In this document: piece after piece, positions 40,424 to 52,100 of the stretch
How the letters are laid out: each line of letters opens with the position of its first letter
Numbering within the stretch: position 1 is the first letter of the stretch
NCBI GenBank assembly: GCA_016858145.1
Contig: JAEHOE010000012.1
Location: 248,001 to 312,000, forward strand
Origin: Edaphochlamys debaryana
Lineage: Eukaryota; Chlorophyta; Chlorophyceae; Chlamydomonadales
Direction: 5' to 3'
Length of the DNA: 64,000 bases
The notes under the pieces: generated by a model
The model's input: only the letters and a program-made list of their open reading frames with translations
What the model was told of the DNA's origin: nothing
Databases searched by the model: none
Program-made: the position numbers and the translations under genes

Positions 40424-43152
40424 TCACTTCCACGCCTTGACCACTCCGTCCCGTGAGGCCGCCAGCAGCAGGCGGCCGCAGCCGGGCGGGTCCGCCACCG
40501 CCAGGGCCACCACGGCGTCGGCGTGGGCCTGGTCGTTGACGCGGACCTGGGGCCGGGGAGCGGGGCACGACGAGTCAGGGCCCGGGGGTTAGGATGGAGG
40601 GCAGGCGGACTGCTGACGCCGTCAGTGATGGGTCGGCATCTGCCTGGAAGCCCGGTGTGGGGTTCCTTGCTGAGCCTCGCAGAGTGCGTCAGGGCATTGA
40701 GCTTGCGACACGCGGCGGTGCCAAGGTGGTGTGGACGACAGCAAAGTCGCGGCCCGGCTGCGCCGCTCCATTTCCTGGGGCCTCTGCAAAATGAGGCTGT
40801 CGCTGTTGCGACGGCGCTTCCCTTCCCGCCGGTCGCCGATCCCACGCACCCGCCCCCGCAGCTCGTGGCAGCTCTCCGTGAGGCGGCTGGTGTCGTCCAG
40901 AGCGCACAGCTCCTCGCACACCGCCACGTCCCCCAGCGCCCGCGTGCGGTACTTGTACCTTCAGGGCGGGGCGCGCGCGGGCCGATGCATATGCGGCAAC
41001 ATGGGAACCAAGGCGTCAGCAGGTCGGGTGCAGGATCCGCTGCTCCCAGGCGCCACTCAACGAGCTGCGTCCCAGTCTACACTTCATAACCCTCGACCCA
41101 GATGGCTACCCCTACACGCTACCACACGCTAGCTACTGCCCGCCCCTCGCCTCCCCTCCCTTCTTGCCGTCCCGTCCCCACCCCACCTGTACTCGGGCAC
41201 GCTGAGCCCCGACGCGGGGGTCCCGTCCGACAGGTTGTCCCCCGGCCACAGCGGCCCGCACACCGCGTAGCTGCCCTCGGGCCGGGAGGCGTCCCAGTAC
41301 CGGATGGCTGCGTCGCTGCCGCCCCACAGCAGTGCGCCGCCGGGCAGGGACAGCAGGCAGCGGGCGCCTGGCGGCGGGAGGTAGGAATGCGGGGTTGGCT
41401 AGAGGTAGAGTATGGAGGGAGCATCGGCTGATGCGGCGGGGAAGGGGCATGGGACTGCGAGCAAGTGTCTGATCATGAGCTGTTACGCACCTGCGGTTCT
41501 GGGCTGTGGCTGGGTGAGGGCTTCGACGCCCAGGGAGCTGCCCGTGCCCCCAGCTCGGCTGCCTGCCCCTCCCGCCGCCGTGCCCGCCGAGCCGGACGGC
41601 TGCTGCTGCAGCTGCGGCTGCGAGGAGGGCGGCGTAAGGGCGGCGGGAAGCGTGGCACCCGCGCCGGCCTCCGCCTCCACCGGACCTAGGCAGCGGAGGA
41701 CCTGTGGGGCAAGAAAAGGGCGGGCATGTGTTGTCTCGGCCTGGCGTGTCGCTACAACCGTGCACGTGGGCCTCCCTGCAGCTTTTAAGCATCCCGTGCC
41801 CTGATCCCACTGCTGCCGCCTCTCGCCACAGCATCCCCCCAAAGTCCCTGCGCTTCCGCCCGCCTTCGCACCTGTCGGCACTTGCCGCTGACGACGTCCC
41901 ACAGTGCCGCCTCGCCCTGCCCCGCCGCCACCCACACCAGCGGGCAGCCGCTGCCGCCGCCGCCGCCGCCGCTGCGCCCGCCGCCGAGGCCGCCGCTGCC
42001 ACCGCCGGGCGCGTGCACTCGGGCTGGCGGGCCGGTGGCCAGCGCCAGGGCGTCGATGGGGCAGCGCAGCGGGTGCTGCCAGGTGTGCACACACTGCTGG
42101 AAGCGGACGTCCCACAGGCTCAGGAAGCCGCGGCTGCTGCCTGCGCGCGGGACGGAAGCGAACAATGCTTTCAAACCGGGTCGCGGCGGCCTGATGGGCT
42201 GTGGGACAGGGAAATCGGCTCGCACGGAAGCCCGAACCAGGGTGGTTAGGCCCAGCCCGCTGCGCACCCGTGATGAGCCAGCAGGCCGAGGGCGAGGGGT
42301 CCGCCAGCAGGTGCTCCGGCAGCCCCCGGGCGGGCGCGTGTGGGAGCGCCCAGGCGTCCCGCTGCGTGCGCAGGTCCCATGCCGCCACGCCGCCCCGCTG
42401 TGTGGAGTAGAGCAGCAGGTGCGGGCCCCACGACGCCACCTCCAGCACCGCGCCCGCGCCGGGGGACAGCTGCCGGACCGCCACCACGCCTGCGGGGGAC
42501 CAGCCGGAGCGCAATTCAACACCGCGGCCTGCGCCCTCCATTGCTCCCTTCCGTCACCCGGTCCAGCGAGGAACCCCCATGCGCTGGGACCGCCTCCCGC
42601 CGGCGCTCGTTTGCTCTGTCGCTCCAGCAGGCCGGCACCCACCCGTGTACTTGTCCGGCACGCCGCCCTGCCGCGTGGTGTACTCGGGGCGCCACAGGTG
42701 CAGCGAGCCCGAGGAGCTGCCGCTGGCCACCGTGGTGCCCGAGCTCCAGGGCGCCGAGGAGGAGGGCGCGGGGCCGCCGCCGCCGGGCGCGTCGCTGGCG
42801 CCGCCGCAGCAGCACAGCGCCGTGATGCGGCCCGACTGCGCGGCGTAGGTGAGGCGGGAATGGAAGGACACGTCCCGCTCGATGCGCCGCAGGTCCCACA
42901 CCTGCAGGAAGGGGGTTGTGGGTCGGGGCCAGGGGTCAGGAGAGCTGTATCTTGGACGGGAGGGGTTCGCATGTGGAGGCCTGTCTCTGCCTGCCATGCC
43001 GCAGCCGCGCTCCTTGTATACCTTGACGGTCTCGTCGTTGGACGCGGACGCAAGGAAGCAGCCGCCCGCGCCAACCGCCAGTCGGGTGACGCCGCGGCGG
43101 TGCTCCGCCAGCTGGCCCACCAGCACGCCCCGCGGCCGCCACCAGCCGCCGC
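40424..43152 (-). other. VPS15 WD40 propeller region (exons 24-31)
   Basis: Begins [19 protein letters not shown], as in VPS15 proteins where WRPKG.LV..L.EH opens the propeller. Blades are marked by [67 protein letters not shown] and [15 protein letters not shown]. Gly-rich loops (for example 41950-42010) lengthen the propeller. Confidence 0.9.
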
Positions 43153-46100
43153 CTGGAGGAGTGCAGGGGAGGGTGCGGACACGAAGGACAGGCGTAGCCC
43201 ATCTGGGTTGATGTGGGTCGATGTGGGTCGGGATAACATGTGCTTACATGTGCGAAACGGGTGACGATGTAATTGTGTAGGCGCGGTCCAGGACACAAGC
43301 GTTTGTTGGCCCGTGCGGGCTGCGCAGAGGTGCAAGCAGTTGCAGGCTAGGTGTGACCCCTCGGGACCCCGGGACGCGGAACCATGTGGGGCGGGCGGGG
43401 TAACAAGGAAGGACCCGCCACCCAACTCCACGTGCGCCGCAGCAGGGGGCTAGAGGAATTTACGTCATGCCCGACTGGCAACCACCTCACCCGAGGCGGC
43501 CGCTGCCGCAGCGTTGGAGTCTCCCCACACGGCGCCCACGCCGCCCCCATAATAATCGGCAGCAGAGGGGCCTGCAGCGCGAAGCGGGCGCACCCAGAAG
43601 GCATGTTGCGGTTTGAGGGACAAGGACAGTCCACTGGTGGCAAGATTACAATTCTGAATACCCTGGAAGGTTGACCCCAGTCTTGCGCCTCAGGCACAGC
43701 CCTCTCTTGACAGAGCCCCATGCCCTCACCGCCCGACGCTGAGAAGTAGTCCCCAGGCTGCAGCGCGCCCTGCAGCCCCGCCGCCGCAGCGCCCGCGCCG
43801 CCGGCCGCTCCGCTGCCCCCCGCTTGCGCCAGCGGCGGTGCGCCCCTCTGGGACAGCGCCACCAGGCGCCACGTGTCCCTCGAGGCCGCGTCCCGCACGT
43901 CTGCCCCCGCGTCGGCGCGCAGGCGGGAGAGCAGCGCCACCAGCCTGGCGGGGCAGAGGGGTCCCAGGTCCCTCAGGTACTTTAGACGCAGCAGGAGGGC
44001 AGGCCGTGGGAAAGGATACCGAGGAGCTAGGTCGCGGCCGCAACCACTTCTGTCGCCCGCCCAGGCCTATCCACAACACGCGAGCCCAGGCCTTGACCTC
44101 GCAGCGCCGAGCAGCAATCCCCTGTCCCGCCCTCTCCCCGGCGGCCCAGCACCCGCACTCAACGCCCCGCCCTCAACTCCCCGCCCCCAACGCACCGCTC
44201 CAGCTGCAGCCGCTCCGCCGGGTCCACGCCCATGGGCTCCCGCGCCTGCCGCTCCGCCAGCGCCAGCACCCGCGCCTCCAGCCCCGCGATCCGCCCCGGC
44301 AGCGCCGCCAGCGCCGCCGCATGCGCCGACACGCCCGGGCCCGGCACGGAACCGGGCGCGCCGGCGGCGCCGCCAGCGCCTCCGGCGCCGCCGCTCACGG
44401 TCGCCGCTGACGCGGCGGCGGCTGCTGCCGCGGCGCTGCCGGCGCCTTCGGCGCCCGCGGCCGCCAGGGCCGCCGCCGCCGCGGCGGCGGGGTCGAGGCT
44501 CAGGTCGAAGGTGTAGAGCGGCGCAGCTGCGCGGTGAACAAGGCATGCAGGCGGAGCCAAAGCTCAGGCGCAGAGGCAGCCGTTACCTATCCAAAGCCAA
44601 CCGCCAAACCACCAAGGCACCAACCGCCGTCAACTGTCTTGGGGTCAACCGTCAACCACCTGCCACCCACCGGGCCGCAGGAAGAGGTCGGCTGCGTCCT
44701 CGGGCCCTACCAACCGCTCCAGGAGGGGCACCCCCGGGAAGCCGGCGGGGGCGACGGCGGCGGAGGCAGAGGCGGCGGAGGCGGTGCTTAGGTCACGGGA
44801 GAAGCGCTGCACGCCGTCACCGCCGCCGCCAGGTGCCCCCAGGCCGCCACTGCCAGGACCGCCGCCGCCACCGCCGCCGCCGCCACCCCGCAGGGGCGCG
44901 GAGAGCTTATCCACAGCTGCCGCCAGCGTCTCGGCTGCACAAAGACCCGAGGCAGGAACGTGATAACTTGCGTGAGGGTGCGCTTCGGCATCGCCCCACG
45001 GGCCCCGCGGACGTCCCGCGCCCCGTCCTCAACCCTCGCGCTCACCTTGCGCGGCAACAGCCTGCCGCCCCCCGCCGCTGGAGCGCTGCTGCAGCCTGCC
45101 GCTGCCCCCTCCGGCCCCCGCCTGCTGCAGGGGCGTGTGCTGCGTGAGGCAGGCCGCCAGCATGTGCTGGTCCGTGAGCAGGGGCGGCAGGCGGCGCACG
45201 TGCGGCGCCACCAGCGTGCAGAGCTGTGCGTACACGTCCGCGGGGGGCAGGTGCCTGCGGGGCGGGGGCGTTACAGCGGGCAGACCGGTGAATAACTTGT
45301 TCAAGCTCGAAGAAAGAAGGCGGCTGGGGCAGCACACCAGAAGCTGGTGGCAAGCGCACAGTCGTCTAGAGCAGGAGCAGCCGCAGGCTCTCGCACAAAC
45401 CGTTGGCACAGCCCAATGACCTTGTTACGTGCCGCCCTCCTGGCCCCGCCCCCGCCCCGCCCACCCTGCCGCCGCCGCCACCAGCGCCACCGCCGCGCAG
45501 CGCACCGCCGGGCTGGCCGCCTCCAGCAGGGGCGCCACGCGGGCCGCCGCCGCCAGCAGCGAGCGGCGGCGCAGCTGCGGGGCCACAGCCACGAGGCAGC
45601 GCACTGCGTCGCACACCACCGCGGGCTCTGGGTCGGTTAAGGCCTGGCGGGTGGGAGCCCGGGAGGGAGGGAAGGAGGGGCAATCTGAGCACAGCATCTG
45701 TGGGCAACGCCGGCTCGTTTGAAAGTCGCCGCACCGCTGGCGTGGGCGTGCAAAGCTTGTGGCCCCGTGCGGCGCCTCCCATATGCAGGACGGAGGGGTG
45801 CAGGCAGCGTGCCCGCGTCATCCCAGGGCCCCCCTCCCCATCCAATCCCACGGTGCCACAACCACGCGCGGCCCCACCTGCTCCAGGCAGGGCAGCAGGA
45901 AGGCGTCCAGCGCCTCCCCGCCCAGCTGCTGCGGCCCCAGCCCGCCCACGGCGCGGAAGAAGGCGCCCCGCAGGCGGCCCTCGGGCGCGTTGAGGCACGT
46001 GATGAGCAGCGGCAGCAGCAGCTCCGTCACCCCCCGCCGCCCGAACGCCTCGGCCAGCTGGGACACGTGGGACAGCAGGGCACGCTGCGGCGGCAGAAGG

Positions 46101-49100
46101 AGGACGGCAGAAGGAAGGAAATGGCAAGGAAGGGCGCGCAATGGATGAGAGCATGGGAGGCAGTTTGGTGTATGGAGGACAGAGTCTGTCGGACAGATGG
46201 GCGTGGGTGGATGCCCTTCCGGGCTGGGCCGTACCTTGACGTCCGCCGAGGAGCGTACCCCCGTGACCAGCTCCACGACGCCCCGCTCGATCAGCGCACG
46301 TACGGCAGCCACCTCGGCGTCGTACCTAGGGTGTACGGCATGCAAAACCCCAACCGTTAGCGCCAGTCAGTCGTGGTACTGGTGCGGTGCAGGAACGCCA
46401 GCAGCGCAGCGCGTAATGTCTTCCAAATGCCCCGGCCTCACCGGATGGGCGGCGGTGCCGCCCCGACCGCGCCGCCGCTGGCCGCCGCCGCCGCAGCTGC
46501 TGCCGCCGCCGCAGCTGCGTTGTTGTCGCTCTGCAGCCTCAGCAGGTGGCGGTGCGCGGCGGCGGCCAGGTGCGCCAGGCCCATGCCGTACTGCACCCGT
46601 ACGGCCTCCTCGGGGTCATTGGGAATGAGCGACATGGACGGGAGCACGTAGTCCTGCGCGGATCGGTCGGGGGACGCCAGGTCAGGCCAGGTGAGGCCAG
46701 ACTCGCTGGCGTGTGGCGTGAAGGCGAGGAAATGTCAATGGGGTGGGGATCGCGTGGGGTCATGGCCACCTTGCAGGCATGCAGCATGGGGACGAGGGTG
46801 TCGATGGGCGTGAGGCGGATTGGGCTGTTGCAAGGAGCGCTCCCGGACGCTGGTCGCGCGAGACACTTGGCGGAGCTGGGGATGGGGTCACGAGGGGACC
46901 CCAGCTGTCCGGCCTGAGAAGCTCCAGCTCAAGGTTCGGGGACCCCCGGGGCCCACCCGTGGCGTGCATCCCGCCCCACCTGGAAGACCTTGATGTCAGA
47001 AGGGGGCAGCGCCTGAGGTGATGGATGGGGATGCGAGCTGGACTTCACGACGAGGCCGGGCAGCCGAACCGGCAGCCGCAACACGGCCACTGCAACCTTT
47101 CAGCCCCTCTGCGTCCCCGCCCGGCCGCTGTCGGCGCAGCCAAGCCCCCCGGCCCCCTGGCCACCGCACCTGCACTCGCGCCAGCGTGCCCACGATGCCC
47201 CGCACCGCCGCGCAACGCACGGCCGCGGAGGGGTCGTGCAGGGCGGTGAGCAGGAAGGGCACCACGCACTGCAGCCGCACGTGGTCCCCAGCCTCCTCGG
47301 CGGCGGCCACCAGCAGGCGCAGGGCGGCCAGCTGGGGGGAGGATGGGGATGGGGAGGAGGGAGGTGGGGAGGGGCGGGGAAGCGGGGGTGGGGCTGAGGC
47401 CAGGGCGAGGAGCGAAGGGCTCGAGCGCAGGCGGGTAGGTACCGTAGGCAGCGGGCAGCGGTCCAGGGTCCAGGGTAGTGGCACTGCGCTTGAAGGACTT
47501 GAACTACGAAGCTCGTTTGCAGGTGCGCTGTCGGTCTCTGGATCCGCCGGTTAGGGGCACGGGCTGTGCCTAAAGTGCGGGTCAGCCGAGCACAAGGCGT
47601 CCGCCTGCTCCAGGCAGGGGGCTGCCCCAGATGAAGAGGGGGTGCTTGCGCCTACATGCTTGTGGCAGTCTTTTACTTGCAGTGAGAGTGACAATTGCAT
47701 TGGGGCAGGGAGACCATCAAGGCGGGTCTGCCTGCCCCAATACAGTTGTGACTCTCCGAACAACAAGAAGACGACCGCGACACGCATGGGGGAGCAAGCC
47801 CCCCCTCTTCATCCTCTTCCTCTTGGGCGTCGGAGACCATCCGGCGGGCCTCCCTGCGCCCTTGCCTTTCAACCTGAAGCATATAAAGCTCGCTCGCATG
47901 ACCTATCACGATCACCCTATCACCCCATCACCCCACAGACACTTTTCTCGCATACGGTCGTCCTTGTCGTCCGGACGAGAGTGACCGTGATGCCTGTAAC
48001 TCGATGGAGCAACCGACCGAGCTTGTGCAACCTGCAAGCTGCAAGGGCGCGGCACCTCGGCTGAGTTCATCGCCGCGGTCGCCCGTTCCGGCGTAGTGAC
48101 GCTGAGCCTGGTTACCTTCAACTACCAAGCTCGCTCGCATGTGCGCGGTAGATCTCTCCGGAGCGGAACCGGGCAACAATCAGGAGTCCGGAGCATGGCC
48201 TTCGTCGCTGTGGCGACGACTAACCCTTAACATTCAGCAGGACGTGGCGCGGCGCTGCGTATGCTGAGCCTCAGGGCCTTAGGGCAGCAGGGAGAGGAGG
48301 GAGGGGAAGCGTACTGACAATATGTCGTCGCGGCGGCCCAGGGGTCGGTTTGTTGTCCGCAACACAGGGCTGGTACGGTGTAATGCCCAAGCATACAGGA
48401 AGCACAAGGCAGCGGTGATATGGCCTTTGCGTGTTGGCGTGATACGGCCGTGTTCGATGTTAATGGGGGCCAGGCCGGGCTAAGCAGGGGTGCACGTAAA
48501 CGCTCAGACGCTGTAGACTATGTCACTAGGCACCTAGCTGTCATTTAGGGCTTGCTGGAAGGCGTTAACGTCCAGTAAACGCTAAACTCAGGGGATCGGG
48601 GCGACACTGGCCACATAGCTCACAATCGCGGCCTTGTACTCTGCACAAGTATTGCTGTGGCTCGGATGTCATGCGGCCGAGTTGTCCGTTGAGCGCCACG
48701 CCGAGCAGCGCGACGCGGAGGGTGCGGCTAGGCTGATAGCAAGCCGCTTGCTTCGTAAGTCAGCCTTTCCAGTGCCTATGTGAGCAAGTGGGCGGCGGAG
48801 GGCCACCCCCACCGCCTGGACGGCAGCACTCACCCTTGACTCCAGCAGCCTCGATCCCCGCAGCGCGGAGCACACCAGCACCGCCACCAACACCAGCCCC
48901 TGTCCCGGGCCCCCCGCCGCAGCGGCGGCAGTGGAGGTCGCCCACGCCGCCGCAGCGGCGCCGGCAGGCGCGCCGCCGCCGATCGCCGCCAGGCCGCCGC
49001 CGGCTCCGCTGCCGCCGACACGGACCACGCCGTCGGCGGCGGACCCGTCGGTTGCAGTCGCGGCCGTGCCCGGAAGGGAAATGCGAACTGGTGGAATACC

Positions 49101-52100
49101 CCCGGCGGCGGCGGTGGCAGCGGCCCCGCCCCGGTTGGCCGAGCCGAGGCGCGCCATGGCGCCGCCGCCAGCGGCTGCGGAGCCTGGCGGCGGCGGCGGC
49201 GCCAGGAGCCGCCGCCGGCGCTGCCGCATCCAGCGCCGGCGGCGGCTCGTGGTGGTCGCCTCGGGGGCTGGGGTCCAGGTGCGGGGGGCCGCGGCGCTGC
49301 CTGAGGGGACGGGTAGGGCCAGGGGCAGCGGCAGTAAGCCAATGGGCAACCATTCAAGGCGATGGGGAGCGCTCGTGCTGTGGCAGACCCTTCGAGGATT
49401 ATGCGCTGTCCGCATGCTAGACGTCAATGCAGCGCAAAGCCTGCTGGCAGCTGCGGCATCCCCTCCCCACGGGTGCCCAGCCGGACGCACCTGCAGGAGA
49501 GCGGTACTCCCACCCCTCGCCGTCCACAGCGCCCGCGCCTCCCCGCATGTCGACCGCCCACTCGCCGCCCCACTGCCACCCTCGAGGCAGCTCCACCTCC
49601 TCCCGGCCCCGCCACACGCCGACGCCGCTCGCCCCGCCGCCGCCCCCACCACCCATTCCTGCGCTGCCCCCGCCAGTGCCTGCCCCGCCTCCGCCGCCGC
49701 CGCCGGCCCGCGCCGCTGCCGCCGCCGCCATGGCCGCCGCGCCCACGCCCACGCCAAGCGGCGAGCCCACGGCCAGCAGCCCCTCCGGCTCGTCTTCGTC
49801 TAGGGAGGCACACCGCCACGTGCCCCAAGGCTCCCGGACCTGGGTTCGGGAGTGTCAGGGCGGTGGTGTCAGCGCAGGTGAAAGCAAGGGCAGAGGCAGG
49901 TGGCTGCTGCGTAGCCTGCGCCTGCGGAGCTGTGGGAAGCACGGCAAGGACGCGTGCGGACCGGCGAGAGGACAGGGGTGAGGGCATGGCCGCATGCGCG
50001 CTCCGCATAACCCCACCTAGGGTACCGCTGCCACCACCGCCGCCACAAGCATCATCTACGGTGACTGACAGTGAACCGACGTTTCCACCCACCTGGTACT
50101 CGTACACGTCCTCCGTCACCACCTCCTCGATCGCGGCGGCGGAGGCGCCCAGGCTGCCGTCGCCGCCGCCGTCAGCCGCGGCCCCGACGCCCGCCAGCGC
50201 ACCGGACGTCGGGCCGCTGCTGACGGCGGCGGCGCCGCCGCCGCCCTGCGCGCCGCCGCCGTCGTCGTCGTCGCCGTCCAGGAGGAAGGGGTCGTGGCCG
50301 CCGACGCTGCCGCTGGGGCTGTCCGCCAGGCCGCCGGGGCCGTCGAGGCCGCCGCCGTCAAGGCCCGACTGCGGCAACATACGATGCAGAGAGAGTGATG
50401 GTTACCTCTGCCTACACGGCTTACTGCCTCTAATGCGAGTTGTTGTTAGTGAAGGCGTGGTGGGGCGCCTTTGGTGGTCGACACTTTTGGGGCGCCTACA
50501 CAACCGCAACGCCCTTGAATCCTTGCGCGTTACGCACTGTGCAGGGTGCAGCGCGAACCCACCCATCACGGCGGCAGACGCTTGGCCTCATTCGTGTCAG
50601 GCTCTCACCTGGAATCGACGCACCATGCTACCGCTGTCGGCCAGGAGGGCCCCCACCTCATCCAGCAGGCTCCCCAGACCAGCAGCACCGCCGTTGCCGC
50701 CACCGCCGCCGCCGACCCCCAACACCGCGCCCGCACCGCCGCCAGCCCCTGCTGCCGCCGCCACGGAGCCCTCTGGCGGCGCCGGCGACTGCAGCGACGG
50801 CGGCGGCCGGGCCGCTGCCGTCGGCAGTGCCGCCGGCGGCTGCACCAGCGGCGGCTTGTCGCCGCCGCCGCCAGCGGGCGACGGCGCGGCGGCGGCCGCC
50901 AGGATCTCCCGACGGAGCAGCGGGAAGGCGGCGGCGGTGGCGGCGACACGGGCGTCGGCGTCCAGGGGGAGCAGGGAGGCGAAGAAGGGGTGCAGCGTGC
51001 CGGCAAAGTAGGGGGGGAAGAGGGGCTCGGGCCACTCGGACAGGTAGCGCGAGGCGGGCCAGCGAGCGGCTGCGGTGGGGTGAGACATGGGAGGGACGCA
51101 GGGAGCAGGCCGTCATGGGGATAGTGAGAAGGGTAATGGGCAGCCATGACCGGCAGCTCGCATCAAAGCCCATCGCTCCGATGTCCAGCACGCCTGCCAT
51201 CGACACACAAGGCCTGCCGCAGTTCTGTCAGGCCAACAAGCTTAGTGCCGCAGCCCGGTGTTATAACAGCTCGAGCGGACTCGACCAGCTTGCCAAATCT
51301 CCAGAGCAAGGGTCAACTGCCCGCCCCTTCCCGCCTCCCTCCTCGCCTGGATCCAGCTGGATCATGTGCAGCACCAGGCGCCGTACGTCTGGATCCACCG
51401 CCGCCAGCGCGCCGCTGCTCGACGGGTCCGCGGCGGCGTCCCCGCGCCTGCGACGCACACGGAAACATGGAGTCAGGGCGGAGACTGCACCCCGCGGCTG
51501 CTCGCGTGCCGAGCAACTCTCATGACGCAGCGCCGTGCCGAAGGCAGGCCCGGAACACAATCTCGACCGAAGACAGGCGGCGGTTGGGCGGCGGGTGCTC
51601 ACCTGTACGAGAGGAGCTCGGACAGGTCAAACAGGGCCTTGCCGTCGCAGAAGACCTCGGCGATGACGCAGCCCAGCGAGAAGATGTCCTGAAGGTCAAG
51701 GGCGCAATCAGCGGTTGGCTCTTGCAGTGATAGTGTATTACCGGTAGGGCAAAAGGGGTGCCACCGTGGCTGGGTGCAAGGGCCCCGACACCCAGAGCCC
51801 CGAGCCTTGCGGTCAATCCTAAGGGAGAGGCTATTGGCGCATGATAGGGGCCCTTCGCTGGATAGAAGAGCGCCGGTGCTGCGAACGTAAAAGCCTTAAT
51901 ACGCCTTACCATTTCGGGCATCAGCGCTGCGGGCGGCGGCTTGGCGTCCGCGGCCGTGAAGAAGCGCTCCGGGGCGATGTAGGCGCGGCGCCGGCCGCCT
52001 GTGTCGAAGAAGAACGAGTACTCGGCCTGCGGCGGTCGGTCCCCAGGGTGACAGGAACTTAGCGAGCAGGCCCCGAAGCGCCGCACGGTGCCGCCTGAAC

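Larger units (their letters stand above)
47332..48833 (-). other. VPS15 intron 13, enlarged by repeats
   Basis: 1,502 bp with GTGAGT donor (48833) and CAG acceptor, against 100-350 bp for most other introns of the gene. It contains a foldback structure (47630-47813) and one copy of an 829-bp repeat (47969-48797). It interrupts the first HEAT repeats between ESR and LAALRLL. Confidence 0.85.
45046..48905 (-). other. VPS15 HEAT-repeat region (exons 13 end to 20)
   Basis: Starts [20 protein letters not shown], then [114 protein letters not shown] and [16 protein letters not shown]. Each has a counterpart in order in VPS15 (for example NDKNDWHLRGAFF-type and ADVYCKLMPYL-type helices). Confidence 0.9.

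Noticed and set aside
48788..49803. Long Arg/Pro-rich plus-strand frames opposite VPS15
   Set aside because: They are antisense shadows of VPS15 exons 12-13, whose minus-strand reading is conserved and phase-consistent.
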